Source: Ulota crispa
Taxonomy: Eukaryota > Streptophyta > Bryopsida > Orthotrichales > Orthotrichaceae
Reading direction: 5' to 3'
Assembly: GCA_963920765.1 (NCBI GenBank)
Contig: OY987243.1
Location: 36,641,060 to 36,705,059 of the forward strand
DNA length: 64,000 nt
Every line of letters begins with the position of its first letter. The stretch's first letter is position 1. Below are positions 1 to 12,566 of the stretch, one piece after another. The notes below the pieces were generated by a model. That model ran no database searches, was not told where the DNA came from, and saw nothing but the letters and a program-made list of their open reading frames with translations. Position numbers and translations under genes: made by a program.

Positions 1-699
1 ACTGGACACCACAACACAAGCATTTGGGTGTAAGGTAGGAGGCTCATATTCCGCTTAGGCTCTAAAATCGTCCATCTTCTCAAATGTATTAAATGTGTGC
101 ATGTTTTTTTTCATAGGTTTCAAAAATGTACAAACAAAGTACATTTGAAAAAGTAAATTATTTTAGAGCCTTATGGCCTTCTCACTTCATAATCTTATAA
201 CTAATTACACTAAGCTTCAAAAAAATATGAAACAACTTGGGTTAGATGTGAATTCTTCTTGTCTTTCAAGGAAAATTTATGGAAAAATAGTTCAAGAAGT
301 TTCACCTCCCCAAAATTCAGTTTCAGCCCTTAGATGGTCGATTTATGAGCATCCTACCTTAGATTGTAGAAGTAGACAAACTCCTAAATCTCTCTCAGGA
401 TAACACTAGATTTGCCAAATTTTGGATGGAATCTATTACTTAAGCCATATGTTGTGAGTGAACATACACATAGATGATTCTATCCATTTTTCCCTTCCCT
501 CCCTGCATTCCAGAGCAATGATCTCAAGTGCCATTTTCAGGTCTAGCTCAAGTGGCCAAAAAGATTCGCTAAATGTGCTGAAAGTCAATTCAGCTATGTG
601 AAACTCACATTTTTTTGTAACCATTTAAAAAAATTATTATAGGTTTAGCTTGATTGAGCTATGCAGAAAGTGGCTGCCCGGAAGTACGGTGAGTGCTTG
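1..699. other. unassigned AT-rich DNA with a weak hairpin
   Basis: No gene is recognised. An imperfect inverted repeat of about 44 bp (58-101 against 121-164) begins with GGCTCTAAAAT. A third related copy lies at 46689-46732. The small open frames here are short and have no recognisable domain. Confidence 0.4.
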
Positions 700-1581
700 T
701 TAACCCCTAAAGCCCCAAAGTCCCCTCGGGGACTTTCGGGATTCTGGGTAGGTTTGTGTGACCTCAATTTTTTACACGATTTTTTGAAATTTTTTATGAG
801 TGTGTAGGAATGTATAAGGTTTGTGGGATGCAAAAAATTATGTGATTATGTCATATGGTTCTCAAGTTATGGGTTTTTTTGTCAAAAGTAGTTTGTGGGG
901 CAGTTTAGGTAAGAGAGAAAATATTGATTTTGAAAGGGGGGGAGCAAGGAGGGGTTGCCACATGTTGCTCTAGTGGTCCCCATTATTCCTTTTTTATTTC
1001 CAATTAGGAGGTCAGATTGGGCTTTGGGAGCTTCTAAATTTTAGAGTTTTTGAGGTTCTTAACTCCTTTTTTTTTGACATTTGAAGTACATGTTCATCTT
1101 CAAAAATGCCGTTTGGATTTTCCATATCTAAAAACGTGTGATGGGAAAATTCACTCAAAAATGTCATAGTGTATTTGCAAAACTTGTCACATAGTGACAT
1201 TGCAATATTTTTTAGAATGTGTTTTGTATCTTTGATTGCCTTGAAAATTGGTGTACAAAGGTCTAACTTGATTACCTATAAGAAAAAATTACAAGTTCAA
1301 GGTCCATAGTGCAAAAAAAAACCAGCACATGTCAGTCAAAGCCATTTGAAATTTCGGGCACAATGGAAAAAAAAAAAACATTTCCCTTCAAATGCTCATA
1401 ACTTTCAATCTGTACGGTCAAATGTCACAAAAAATTTACCACTCCTTCTACAAGTGCATTACAAGAGCCTATGGTTAGATTTTCAAGAACAGCATTTTGT
1501 TGAAATTTTTGGTGAATGCAGCAATAGGGGCAGTTTTGAGTGGTTTTTGGCAAAAAATGGCCTTTGTAGTTTAGGAGTTGA
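700..1581. mobile_element. TTAA element A1 (piggyBac-like, non-autonomous)
   Basis: TTAA at 700-703 is followed by CCCCTAAAGCCCCAAAG. The right end is degenerate (TTTAGGAGTTGA to 1581), with TTGA for the second TTAA. Length is 882 bp. Left and right ends match A2 at 59.85-60.79 kb, including a subterminal palindrome AGTCCCCTCGGGGACT at about 719-734 and a right subterminal 'cagttttgagtg' block. No transposase frame is present. The family is inferred from termini and target site. Confidence 0.7.
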
Positions 1582-1667
1582 GAGATGAGGCTTTTGTCAC
1601 CATTTCATTCTAGTGTGCTATGTTCAATATTGCAATTCAAATGCCATATCAATACACAATTTCAAAG

Positions 1668-2398
1668 TTAACCCCAAAAGGTCCAAGTGGCCCATCAAGG
1701 GCCAAGTGGGGTTTATGGCATGTACTTGCAGCTAAACTACTTTGTGTGATTTTTTGAAAATTTTATGGAAGAAGGGGAACTCAAAAATCTGCGTGACCAT
1801 CTAATTTTTTCTTCATTTAGACAATTTTTGAAGAAGTAAAAAATGAATTTATGGAAAATAGGGGAGGTTGGGTAGCCCAAAAACTTCCTCAAAAATTGTA
1901 TTTTTTTAAAATAAAAATATGAAATAAGTTCTTTAGACTTATATATACTTGGCGGCCTTTGAATCAATCAATTTTGATACATGAGATGAAAGTTATGAGA
2001 AGTTTTCATTTGCGGGTAGGTACAGTTTCGAGATTTCAAGATACTATACCTACCCACAACTAAAAACTTCTCATAACCTTCATCTCATCTATCAAAACTA
2101 ATTGATTCAAATGTCCTCGCATATATATAAGTCTAAAGAACCTATTTCATATTTTGTTTTTTTTTAATGCAATTTTTGAAGAAGTTTTTGAGTTGCCTGA
2201 CCTCCCAAATTTTCCAAAATTTCATTTTTGACTTCTTCAAAAATTGTCCAAATGAAGAAAAAATTAGATACCTGCGCAAATTTTGAGTTCCCCTTCTTCC
2301 ATAAAAATTTCAAAAAATCACACAAAGTAGTTTAGCTCCAAGTACATGCCCAAAACACCACTTGACCCCCGAGAGACCACATGGGCCTTTAGGGAAAA
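1668..2398. mobile_element. TTAA foldback element C1, near full-length palindrome
   Basis: The left end is TTAACCCCAAAAGGTCC. The right end is GGGCCTTTAGGG followed by AAAA, so the second TTAA has decayed. The two arms, about 360 bp each, read as inverted copies meeting near 2035; for example 'catgtacttg' and 'ctaaactactttgtgtg' on the left return reversed on the right. The whole 0.73 kb could fold into one hairpin. Parts resemble elements A and G, so it is a chimaera within the TTAA swarm. No coding capacity. Confidence 0.75.
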
Positions 2399-2612
2399 AT
2401 CTATCTTTGAGAAGGCATTTTTGATTGGCAGGTTGGCAGTTTTCACAACTCTTTCTCACGCAAAGTCTCCAACTATCCTGAGAAAAAGCATTTTTATTTG
2501 CATACCTAGAGGTACAGAAAACTTCAAGGACCACCTCCTTTGCAAGGAATTTACAAAAAGTTAACAAACATTAACCATGGGAAAAGTGGAGAAAAAGCTG
2601 TGCAATTTGTAA

Positions 2613-3544
2613 TTAACCACTAAATGCCCAAGGCACCACATTCTGGTGTCCAAAAAATTTCAGGAAATTTTGAAACCTTATTGAAGTTACAGATTTTATT
2701 GTTTTGAGGTTTTTTTTGGTGGAAAAGTTGAGCGTTGAAGTTAGCTTCATCATTCAAATTCAACTTCCTCCAAATCTTATTTCATTTGTTTTTGGTGGAA
2801 GGTTAACTACAAGCATATATTTTCTATTGTAAATAGTGTCGTGCATAGTGTCATGAATAGTGTTGTGAATAGTGTCAGAGAGCCTATGAGAAGTTGCCAC
2901 ATTGAAAAGACGGGCATCAAGTTGAGCAAAAGGTGAAGATTTCCCTTGGGCACTCTCTTGGGCAATAATGGCCTTTTTACTGAAAGTTTGACATCTAACA
3001 AAATCTAAAAGTGCTTTTGGACTAATTTCACTTGGAATGTCTTTGTTATAGAAATTAGGATCCTTTCACCGTTGAATTTTCTTTCATTCATAATGATTTT
3101 TGGTCAATAATTGAAGTTGAAAATTTCTTTGTATTAGACAGTTGCATTTTGACAGTTGCATTGCAGGCTCATTTGTGAAATTGTGGTCATGGATTTGGAA
3201 GAGGGGCCATTGGTTTTGAAGTAACAACAATAAACACTAATGCATCCTAAGTGGTTGTCTCCCAATTTTGTATTTAAAATTTGCCAATTTGCATTAGAAT
3301 TTTTGGGCAGCTGAAAAAAAAGCAAAAATTTCCATACACATCATCATTCAATCACAAATATCTTAAAATCCTCGCGGCCATTTGGGATTCTTTTTTGGTA
3401 GTGCCATTTAGAAACCTTGAAGTTCAAAATTCAAAGGTTACAATTTCTTTTTGATGTTTAATAATGATCTTACAAAGACAATTTAAAAACTTCAAAACTA
3501 CCTTCTGAAAACAAGAAAAACACCCTTGGGCATTTAGGGGTTAA
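2613..3544. mobile_element. TTAA element D1
   Basis: Starts TTAACCACTAAATGCCC and ends GGGCATTTAGGGGTTAA, giving inverted ends of about 20 bp with a TTAA on each side. Length is 932 bp. A short internal tandem array of 'atagtgtcgtg'-like units lies at about 2829-2878. The ends match D2, but the interior differs. Non-coding. Confidence 0.75.
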
Positions 3545-3633
3545 AAATTGCAATTGCGCTGTTGGAAAAGAGGCCAAGAAAACTACACCAAATACATTTT
3601 GTTGAGAAAAGCCATAGTGAGTTTTGAAACCTC

Positions 3634-4286
3634 TTAATCCCTAAATGCCCAAGGCCTTTCTGAACTTCTTGGCATTTTCAGGAAAGTGAACAATCAATAA
3701 ACCTTTTCATAAATCTCATCAATTTTTTTTAAATTGTAACCACACAAATTTAAACTTGACATGTTAGAGATTACATGGATAAAGAAAACACAACAATATC
3801 ACTTATAGTTTGAAAGATTATAACGTTTGAACATGAGGGTGTTAAAATTGCAAAAGTGACTTGAAGTTTTATTATCCTCATTCCACATGTCAAATCTAAA
3901 AATTTGGTCATCAAAAAAATATGAGGTTTAAGGTCATTACATGCTTAACTCTAGTCAATTTACAGCTTCCAAAATCCACTCATGTATTTTTTGTAAATGG
4001 ATTGCTAACACGGATTTTTCTCCAACCTCTAATGTATTTGAGGCTCATTTTCAAGATCTTCCAACACTAAAAAACTTGAGATTGCAGTGGACACCCTTGT
4101 ACAAAATCTTGAGTAGAAAAATCATCAATATTCATTTTTAAGATCAGATTTTTGATGTTGAAAATAGACTTCAAAACAAACTTGTGTTTAAAAGAAAATA
4201 CCAAAAATAGTGATTCAATAAGGTTTTATTTGTCTTCAAAGTATTGCAAACACCCAAATTGGGTGCCTTGGGCATTTAGGGGTTAA
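3634..4286. mobile_element. TTAA element D2
   Basis: Starts TTAATCCCTAAATGCCC and ends GGGCATTTAGGGGTTAA; 653 bp. The interior is repeated in reverse orientation at 17.7-18.35 kb (D3) and 27.03-27.59 kb (D4). Its right TTAA (4283-4286) is also the left TTAA of element B1, so the two abut with no spacer. Non-coding. Confidence 0.8.
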
Positions 4287-5196
4287 CCCTTTAGAGACCA
4301 CCAAACTATATTTTGGTTTGGGAGAGTAGTTTTTGGCCTATACAATAAAATTGCTCGACAATTTGGAAAATGATCTTGAAGAACGCTTGTGATCACAAGA
4401 ATTTTGCATCCAACCCAAAAAACAACAATAGAATTGGATATGCGAGTTGATAAATAATGGTGTTTATACATCATGGCCTCAAAATATGTATCTATATTTG
4501 GTCAAAGATAGATCAAAGCAACAACATAATACATCAAACATCCAAGAAAAATGCCACATTTCAATTGTGCAATCTTAAAAAATTTCAAATTGCTCAAGGA
4601 ATATGCTTGTATTGTTTCTCTATACGGTAGTAGTACAATTGCACTATTTGAGAATCCATTGAAATGATGCTATTAATTTATTCAAACAAAAATCATCCTA
4701 CATTTAAGGCCAATTCTTGATTGCTGTCACTGATTGGATTTTTTGTTACAATTATCAAATTTCTTGTAGAATCATTTTAGGGTGGCAAAGAAAATGAAAT
4801 TTATGACCATTTTTGTCCACTTAGCTACACCTTGTGCTTGCTATTTTTGTCTATTTTGAGTGAAACAAGTCTTGTTGGAAAGGTGGAAAACCCTGCTTTC
4901 TAGAAATGTAAGGCTCTTCTCAATCAAAACTTGCATGAAGCACTAACATTCAAAACCACACAAGCATGAAAAACTAAAAGTTTTCCATATACAACTCACT
5001 CAATCATTATAATATTTCACCTCCAACGGTAGATCTAGCTGAAAGATTGGTGCATTGCAACAAACAAGGTGTCATTCACATTTGTACAATTGAATTATTC
5101 AAATTGGGTCCATATTTGCTTTAGATGCACATTTAATGTTATTACCCCAGATTTTAGTGGATTTTATGAAAATGTGTGTGGTTTTTAAAGGGTCAA
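4283..5196. mobile_element. TTAA element B1 (empty-site allele for A2)
   Basis: Left end TTAACCCTTTAGAGACC; right end TTTTTAAAGGG followed by TCAA, a decayed TTAA; 914 bp. It is colinear with B2 at 59.56-61.40 kb. At about 4549-4553 it holds a single TTAA in 'caatcTTAAaaaatttc', exactly where B2 carries the inserted element A2, so B1 preserves the unoccupied target. Confidence 0.85.
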
Positions 5197-6494
5197 CCCC
5201 TCATTATTGGCAGATCACATAATACACAAGAAATGCGGATAGTTTTGTCCGCTTGGGCATTGAGGGATATATGTAAAAAGTCTTGGATACTTGGGCATAT
5301 CCTAAAAGAAATTCCAAAGTTCAAATTTCTTGTATTGATTGTATGTTCTTGAATTGCATGAGCCCTTGGATTAACACCTTGGGCTCAAACCTTCTTTTTT
5401 TATGGGTTTTTTGTATTTTTGACTATTTGAGTGATGTTTTATTAACAAGAAGACTTAAAATGAAGAGTGTTAAATTAACATTGATAAATACTTAACTAAA
5501 CAAGAAAATATCCTTAGACCCATTTTACACTTAATTTCTCTTTTTCAGACAAATTAGAAAGTTTGTAGAATCTTTTTAAGAATGTTTCCAAATTAGAAAT
5601 TTGAACTAGAATTAAACTTATAGAGACAAGTTAACGGTCAAAACTTGCTTACAGTAGGACTAGCAATTCATAAGAGAAAAAACTAACTAGGTATGGTAAA
5701 AGTCAAATTCTAAATGTTAATTTGCAATTGAAATTCAAGCAATTGAAGAAGAAAAGAATCCAAGGTTGAAGGATAGCATTACAGAGGTGAAAAACTGCTA
5801 GGAATTCAAAAGAAAAATTAATTCGTTAAAGATTCTCTTCCATGTAATTTTATTTTGAGATCAATAATTAACCAAAATAGCAAAATTTCATTCATTTATT
5901 TCAAAATTGTAAGATTAACATACAAATCCACATGTGAAAAGTTTCATACAAACTTACAGAGTTTTTCAACTTTCAAAGAATCTTCTTTTACACAATCAAT
6001 TGCATAGGCCAATGATAGGGAATTTTTAGAAACTAACTTGGTTGCAATGAATTCTCATTAAGAATCAGAACAAGAGAACTTGAAGTAAAGTGCTTTTTGG
6101 TTGTTTCGACGGTCAACTTCAACCATTTTGGCAAATTTTGAAAAGCTCAAATGTTGATTGCAATTTTGTAAGAGTGCAACATTTGAACTGAGCAAAACTA
6201 AAAACCTTTTTTATTCCGACAGCATTTTTGGACATGTCAAGGAAATCAAAAGGATGAAAAAGGTTAAATCCAATATTTAAAATCTTAGAGCTTTATTAGT
6301 TTTGATCATTCATGGTTTTTACGCCTTGGTGACTTTCAAAATTAAGATATGGTATCTAGTCAAGCTAATTTGAGCCTTTTGAAATCAATGGTGCAATCCG
6401 ATTGACATTTGGATCATTTCTCTAAAAGCTGGTTTTTACTTCAACACATATGTTGATAAAAAATTAAACAAAATGAAATCTTAAAATTTGGGAG
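5197..6494. other. AT-rich DNA without recognisable genes
   Basis: CCCC follows directly after the TCAA at the end of B1, and 'gggcattgaggga' occurs at about 5257. This could be a small decayed TTAA element of about 70 bp, but the ends are too weak to call. The 70-codon frame near 5.3-5.5 kb shows no domain. Nothing else is identified. Confidence 0.3.
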
Positions 6495-7434
6495 TTAACC
6501 CCAAAAGCACTAAGCTCAAATTTTCACCAAAACTAGTCTAAAATTGCCATTCTCATACAAGTACCAAATTTTAGAAGAAGAAAAGTTGTTTTTGACAAAT
6601 GTAGCCGTAAAATCTTGTACTACACTAGTATCAAAAGATGTGATAAAAAAATTCAGAAATTTTCACCATGTAGATTGTTAGATATTCAAGTTTGAATTCA
6701 CAAAAAGCCATTTTTGGTCTCTGCAAAAATCCAAGCAGTTGCACTTCACAAGGTCATATATGTATGAAAAATTTCCAAAACGGTTGTAACTTTTTGGATT
6801 TGTTCTTCAAAGCAAGTTGGGTACACACTTGAAAATTTTCAAATCATTTGGAACTGTAAAACATATGGAAACAAAATAGTAAGTAAAAAGTAGAGAATGA
6901 TTCAAACCACTACATTGTTAAGAACTTAAATATGGAAATGAAAAGTTCCAATCCCAATGGTTCTAATGTTGTAATAAACAATCTACACCTTTTTGTTTTG
7001 TTTTTTTCTAAAATATTGAAATTTGAGTAAATCAATGGATTTCAAAGTTTTTTTTAGAGTAGAGAATCCATAACTGCCCGCAAACAAAATCTCCTCATGA
7101 CTTTCACCTCATTGATCAAAATGGAATGATTGAAGCTTCCAAGGTACATATACATCTAAAGAACCAATTTCAAAAAACAAAATTCAAAAAATGTAATATT
7201 TAATAAAGTTTGTGAGCTGCCTAGATTGACAACCAATTCAAAGAAAACTACATATCATGCAATAACTTTTAAACCATGAAGTCAAAAGTTATGAAAGTTG
7301 TTGGGCCTTAAAGCTACTCATTGGACACATCATGTGTGAAAATTTAAAAGAAAAAAAATGAAAATTCCATTGGTAGTGAGATGCCCAAAATTGCTATGTT
7401 GTCAAAAAAAGATGTTGAAGGCTTTAGGGGTTAA
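6495..7434. mobile_element. TTAA element F1
   Basis: TTAA 6495-6498, then CCCCAAAAGCACTAAGC; right end GGCTTTAGGGGTTAA at 7434; 940 bp. The interior is almost identical, in reverse orientation, to F2 at 33.86-34.80 kb. The terminal 30-40 bp on each side differ more than the interior does. No transposase. Confidence 0.85.
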
Positions 7435-7574
7435 ACAATGCAGGATGGTTTTAAGAGGAATACAAAGGGGCTCTATTTTTCTACTCTAAGCACCTCTTAC
7501 TAGATATCTAAATTGTTACTTTTTTATACTGAATTGAATTTGGAGCTATTTGTATTCATGAAGTATTATTTTGA

Positions 7575-8004
7575 ATATTTTTGGGAATTGATATGTGCAC
7601 ACCCGGGGTTGATACATGCACACCTCCTACGTGGTTAATTTTAGATTTTGTACCATCTAAAAGTTGACTTTGAAAATTTTGAATTTAGTTTTGGACTTAG
7701 AGACCTTGATTTAGTTTACCACCATAAAGGATATTAGAATTGAACAAACACCCAATGAAAAAGCTTAGGTAGGGTGCAAATTATTACTTTTACTTTTGTT
7801 TGTAAAATAAGATAATCCTTTTCATTAGATGTTGTTCAATTGTAACCTCATGCATGGTTTTAGACTAAAGCAAGGTCTATAAGTCCAAATCTAAAATTCA
7901 AAATTTTCAAATTCAACTTTTTGATGGTAAAAATCTAAAATCTGTCCCATGGGGGTGTGCATATATCAAACCCTGGGTGTGCACATAACATTTTCCATAT
8001 TTTT
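7575..8004. mobile_element. foldback MITE N1 with 8-bp duplication
   Basis: The element, 7583-7996, begins GGGAATTGATATGTGCACA and ends with the near reverse complement, TGTGCACATAACATTTTCC. ATATTTTT flanks both sides (7575-7582 and 7997-8004). Most of the 414 bp forms two inverted arms. A second copy is N2 at 16.57-17.00 kb. An 8-bp duplication would suit hAT; the GGGAA start would also suit Mutator-like. Confidence 0.7.
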
Positions 8005-8029
8005 TTATGTACTATAAAAATAGAGCCAT

Positions 8030-8676
8030 TTATCCCCTAAAGGGCTGAGTCCTTTTTTCTGCAAAAGTCACTAAAACTGCCGTTTCTAGGGCAATGAATA
8101 GAAAGGTTTCTTTTTTCTTTTTTTTAAAATTCAACTGTACTAGGATCTTGCCCTAGACTATGGAGGTACTTACAAGAAAATAGTCAACTCATTCTAGATG
8201 TAGAGGAGTGAGATATTGACTTCTGAAGTGCAAAACAAAGTTTTTTTTCCTATTGCCCAAAATTTTCATAAGCTTATAACCTCTCCTTTATCAAGAAAAT
8301 TGCTCTACACAAAGTTGAGGTTTATTTTTCCCATGCAGAAGACCAAGTTAGGTAAGTGTGGGAGAGTTTTTGAATGAGTTGGAGGTGTGAATCATACTTT
8401 GTAAAATTTTGCAATGCCATAAGGCCATGAAATTTGCATATACACTAGGCAAAATTGGAAGATTTATGTAAAATTTAGAAGTCTGAATTACTTTGATCCA
8501 AATGGTGAAAACCAAGGAATCTTAGTCTATTGCAAGTTGGAAAAAAAATGTCAAAAAACAAATTAATGCACCAAATTTTACAAGGGGCAAAAGGAATAGA
8601 GGTTTGGAAGTCCCATACCTATAGGCAAACTAAAACTTCTCATTCATCAATCAAAATTGAATGATTCAAAACTTCT

Positions 8677-8731
<55 letters not shown>

Positions 8732-8995
8732 AACCAATTTCAGATTTTTTATTTTAAAAAACTGCAATTTTTAAAAAAGTTTTTGGGCTGCCACGCTCTC
8801 CTTTGTTTTTTAGAAATTCATGCATAACTTCTTCAACAAATGTCAAAATGAAGAAAAACTAGATGTGCACGTACATCTTTGAATTCCCCACCATCCTCAA
8901 AAATTTCAAAGAATTTATAAAAATTGGCTTAGCCATAGATACATGTCCAAAGTTCCATTTGTCCCTTAAAGGAACAACAGTCCTTTAGGGGTTAA
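8030..8995. mobile_element. TTAA element G1
   Basis: Left end TTATCCCCTAAAGGGCTG (decayed TTAA); right end GTCCTTTAGGGGTTAA; 966 bp. Colinear with G2 at 14.86-15.81 kb in both outer thirds. The middle holds a CA/TA microsatellite where G2 has an unrelated GC-richer segment. The right third resembles C1. Confidence 0.75.
8677..8728. repeat. (CA)n(TA)n microsatellite
   Basis: About ten CA units run straight into about sixteen TA units inside element G1. Confidence 0.95.
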
Positions 8996-9988
8996 AAAAG
9001 GAAGAGGCCTTTTCAATACATTAGCTCTTGTCTAGTAGGCCTTACATCACTCATACACTTGTTAGGTAGATTTTTTGTATGTTTTGTTCAATCATACTAA
9101 TTTCAAAAGATATTTTGGCCGTAATCTGGCAATGCCATTGCTCAAACCCCTTTAAAGTCTTTGTGGGACTTATTTCGCACAAGTTTTTTTAAAAAGAAAT
9201 TCAATTTGAAACTTCTTCAAAACCTTAATGCAAAAGTCCTTATTTTCGACACCCTAATATCAACTAGCAATTGGAAATTAATTTAAGAACGACACCAGAG
9301 CACAATTGAAAAGATTTATAGCAAAATTCTAGAGCGGTGAGCTTGCTTGGACTACAAATAGAATAGTTCCAAGCTTGTTTGAAATTTAAGTAAAGTTACA
9401 TGCACTTGTGGTAAATTTTTTTTGGATTTATTTGGAGTAGTTAGTAAAGGTAACTTTAAGCTGAAGCAACTATGGCTTGAGCCCAACAAAGATTAAGTTT
9501 ATATCTAGTATAAATAGGGACATGGAAAATAAGATTCTTCACATTTTCATCAACACTACCTGTAATTTACTTATGTTTTAACTTTTGACAATCATTACAA
9601 CATTTTAATTGAAAATTTGACTTGAGTTTTGTTCTTATTTGAAACATCAAACGCGATACTCGTTAATTTGAGAAAAACATGGATCCTACTTTGTTCTCCC
9701 TTCAAGCCCAAAAAATTACTTTAAAATCAGGTTTGAAGGTATCATATTCAATCTGAGTCACTAAAAAAAGTTTCCTTGCAAATCCCTCCTCTCAAGTGAG
9801 GGCACGTATTGGTTTGAGGTAATCACCTTAAACTTCTTGACTCACTTCCTGAAAGGTCTAAAATATACCATTTTTTTCAAATTAACAAATATCACGTTAT
9901 TTTGATGGAAATGCTTCCATCATGTAATACTCGTTATTATCTATGTTTGTGTTGATTTCAATAAATCAATAGTCAAAGCAAAAAAAGT

Positions 9989-10050
9989 GGTTTTGGTGAA
10001 AACCATGGTTTGGTGAAAACCATGGTTTGGTGAAAACCATGGTTTGGTGA
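9989..10050. repeat. 17-bp tandem repeat
   Basis: Unit GGTTTGGTGAAAACCAT occurs about 3.5 times with nearly perfect identity. Each unit contains inverted TGGTTT / AAAACCA segments. Confidence 0.9.
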
Positions 10051-10088
10051 TAGCGCAACGGCCATAGATTCCAATACGCTGCGCTATC
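10049..10088. other. 40-nt perfect-stem hairpin
   Basis: GATAGCGCA (10049-10057) is repeated as its exact reverse complement TGCGCTATC (10080-10088), with a 22-nt loop flanked by ACG/CGC. It directly follows the 17-bp tandem repeats. Function unknown. Confidence 0.6.
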
Positions 10089-12527
10089 TTGTCACATACA
10101 CAGCTCATGGGGTAGGTAGCGGGTAGGTTGGGTCAATTTCTTGCCTCACTAGCTATCAAGTCGTGGGCCGCCATCATCACTTGACGAATTCGATTGAGTT
10201 TGAATCCGGACCGGCGGACGGCCGAACACGACCACTTCTTCAACCAACCAAGTTCACGATTTGACGACTAAAGACAAACATTTGACACTATTATATGCTC
10301 GCAAAGACACATGGCCACTTTGTGGTGGTGATTATCTTATAATTATTTATTTTATATGTTTATCTAGATGTTTTGAAAGGCTCATATATTTTGCTTTTGT
10401 TTGAATAAAAATATTAAAGATTTAAAAGTAATTGGAAAAAGTGTGAAAGGAGAAAATGTTTGGCATCTATAGTGGGTAAGGATAGAAAAGAATATAGGCT
10501 AATGTGCCCTATTCTTTACTTTGAATAAGGTCAAAATGTAATAAAAGAGGATTCTTAGTATGTTAGAAGTTAGTGTATGATTGTAAATTGGAAGTGGAGG
10601 AGAAATCCAAAATTTTAATGTGAGAAAACTTTTTGTGTATATAATACTTTAAAATGAAATTTGGAGGAATTGTTCTTTGTATGATCCCTTTTTCAAAATG
10701 AGTTTACAAGTTTGATTTGAAGTTGAGATGCAAAAGTTATGAGTGTTTGAACTTTACAGTCAAAAAGCCAAACTATGAAGAAAGGTTGAGATTTTGACAA
10801 GCCATAGCTTATGATTTGTATATCATTTTGCAACAAGACTTGAACGAAGTGTTTATTTTAGTCTTATCTTTCTAGGAATCCCTTAAACCTGTAATTTGGA
10901 GCTTAAAAAAGAAAGTTATGGAGGTGTGAAATATTAGAGGTGGCTGCCTTTTTGTTTGAAAAAGGCCAAAACTTTGAGGAGTTACAACTTTTGGACAGTG
11001 TAAAATTTTCTTCTTAAAATTTTGGAAGTGATAGATTGTTGTTGCAGCTTTTTTATTTGTCTTCAATCATTCTATTTGAAGTCTTATTGAAGAAGTTATA
11101 ATGTATAGAAGTTAGGGAGTTGTGTGCTCTCTAGAAAATTGAGATCCAAACTTTGATTTACTACAATTTATGAACAAAATTTTAGTTTGTAGCAAAAAAT
11201 TTATGAGTTAAAGTTAATTTAATTATCTTTTCAAATTGATATTACATTTATTTGTAAAAGTTACAGAACAAAAAAATTATAGAGGTTTGAAGAGGCAGTA
11301 ATTAGTTTGCAAGGAGGGAAAAAGAGCATATACTTTGAACTTGTGTAACTTTTGAACAATAGCTTAAAATGAGTTGAAATTTACAAAAATGTTAAAGGAT
11401 TAGAGGGGCTTTTTAAAATGTTATTATATTTAGCATTTGAACTTTTGAGCCATCTGTGACACTAGATAGAAATTTGCATCCTTTTAGAGTTTGTTGATTG
11501 TGATTTTTTTCATTGTTTTTTTTTAAACATATAGATTTGAAGACATAAAGACTTGAAATATGAAGATATTAAAATTTCAAAAGGAATATTTTAAATTTAT
11601 TTTTTATGAATGTATGGAATATGGCTTTGATATTCATACCCAATTTTAGAGGCTTGTTTATCAATTCATTTCCATTCTGTTTTGTAACCTTTGTTACGGG
11701 TAGTTTGGATTAAACCAAACTTAACCCCATTTAGTGTTGTAGTAACAAAGTGAGATTAATCATCCACATGGTCAAAACTTGCTCTGTTCTCACAATCTGG
11801 AATTTTGGCCAGCAAACATGAATTTGATTTTATGATCTTATCATACAAACGGCAGTTCGTGTCTACTGTTCTGATCTACCCGTCTTGTATTTAGTGGACT
11901 CTTATCTCTACCTTGACCCTTATATCCCTAGAACCAGGTACAAAATATGCTAACAAAAGATAAAAGACTGAAGATTTGAAGAATGAAGATTGAAGATCAA
12001 CAACATTCTTTAGTTAGCTACACACGATCGCAACTAGATACCATGTGTGTTCTCAAAGCACGCTTCTCTTAACTCGACAATGTTTCTATACCTCAAATTT
12101 TAGCTGTAATATTTTTGGGAGTTAAAAAAATCTCCTCAATTCTATTTTGTCTTGTTTCAATAATTTTGCTCGTAACAGATAGTTTTGCAATTTGAGTTGA
12201 ACACAGTGACATAATTGTTAATTCTTATGGAGCATAGTGATTAATAAAAGGCGGCTAAAAAATTTCAAATCATTTATGACATCTTATGCAATATTAATGT
12301 TTATTGAAACTTTTAATATTGTCAATTTATATAACATTTAGTAGCACTAACAAAGGCTGCTCTTCTTCCAAAAAATTGGTGTAAAATATTCCACATCATT
12401 CTTTAGGTATATGACACTTGGTTAAATTTGTCAAAGTTTTTGAAAGAGAAGCTCAATTTGGTGTACATACGTTGATGTAGGAGCCTAGCCATGTCAAAAA
12501 AAATAGTAATAATACTAATTTTATATT

Positions 12528-12530
<3 letters not shown>

Positions 12531-12563
<33 letters not shown>
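12531..12563. repeat. (AT)n microsatellite
   Basis: About 16 uninterrupted AT units. Confidence 0.95.

Positions 12564-12566
<3 letters not shown>

Noticed and set aside
3530-4286. TTTAGGG occurrences as interstitial telomere repeats
   Set aside because: The plant telomere unit appears only once per site, always as part of the TTTAGGGGTTAA element end; there is no tandem array.
10180-10215. B-box-like GAGTTTGAATCC as a tRNA or SINE
   Set aside because: The only A-box-like sequence is about 90 nt away and no tRNA fold or tail is seen.
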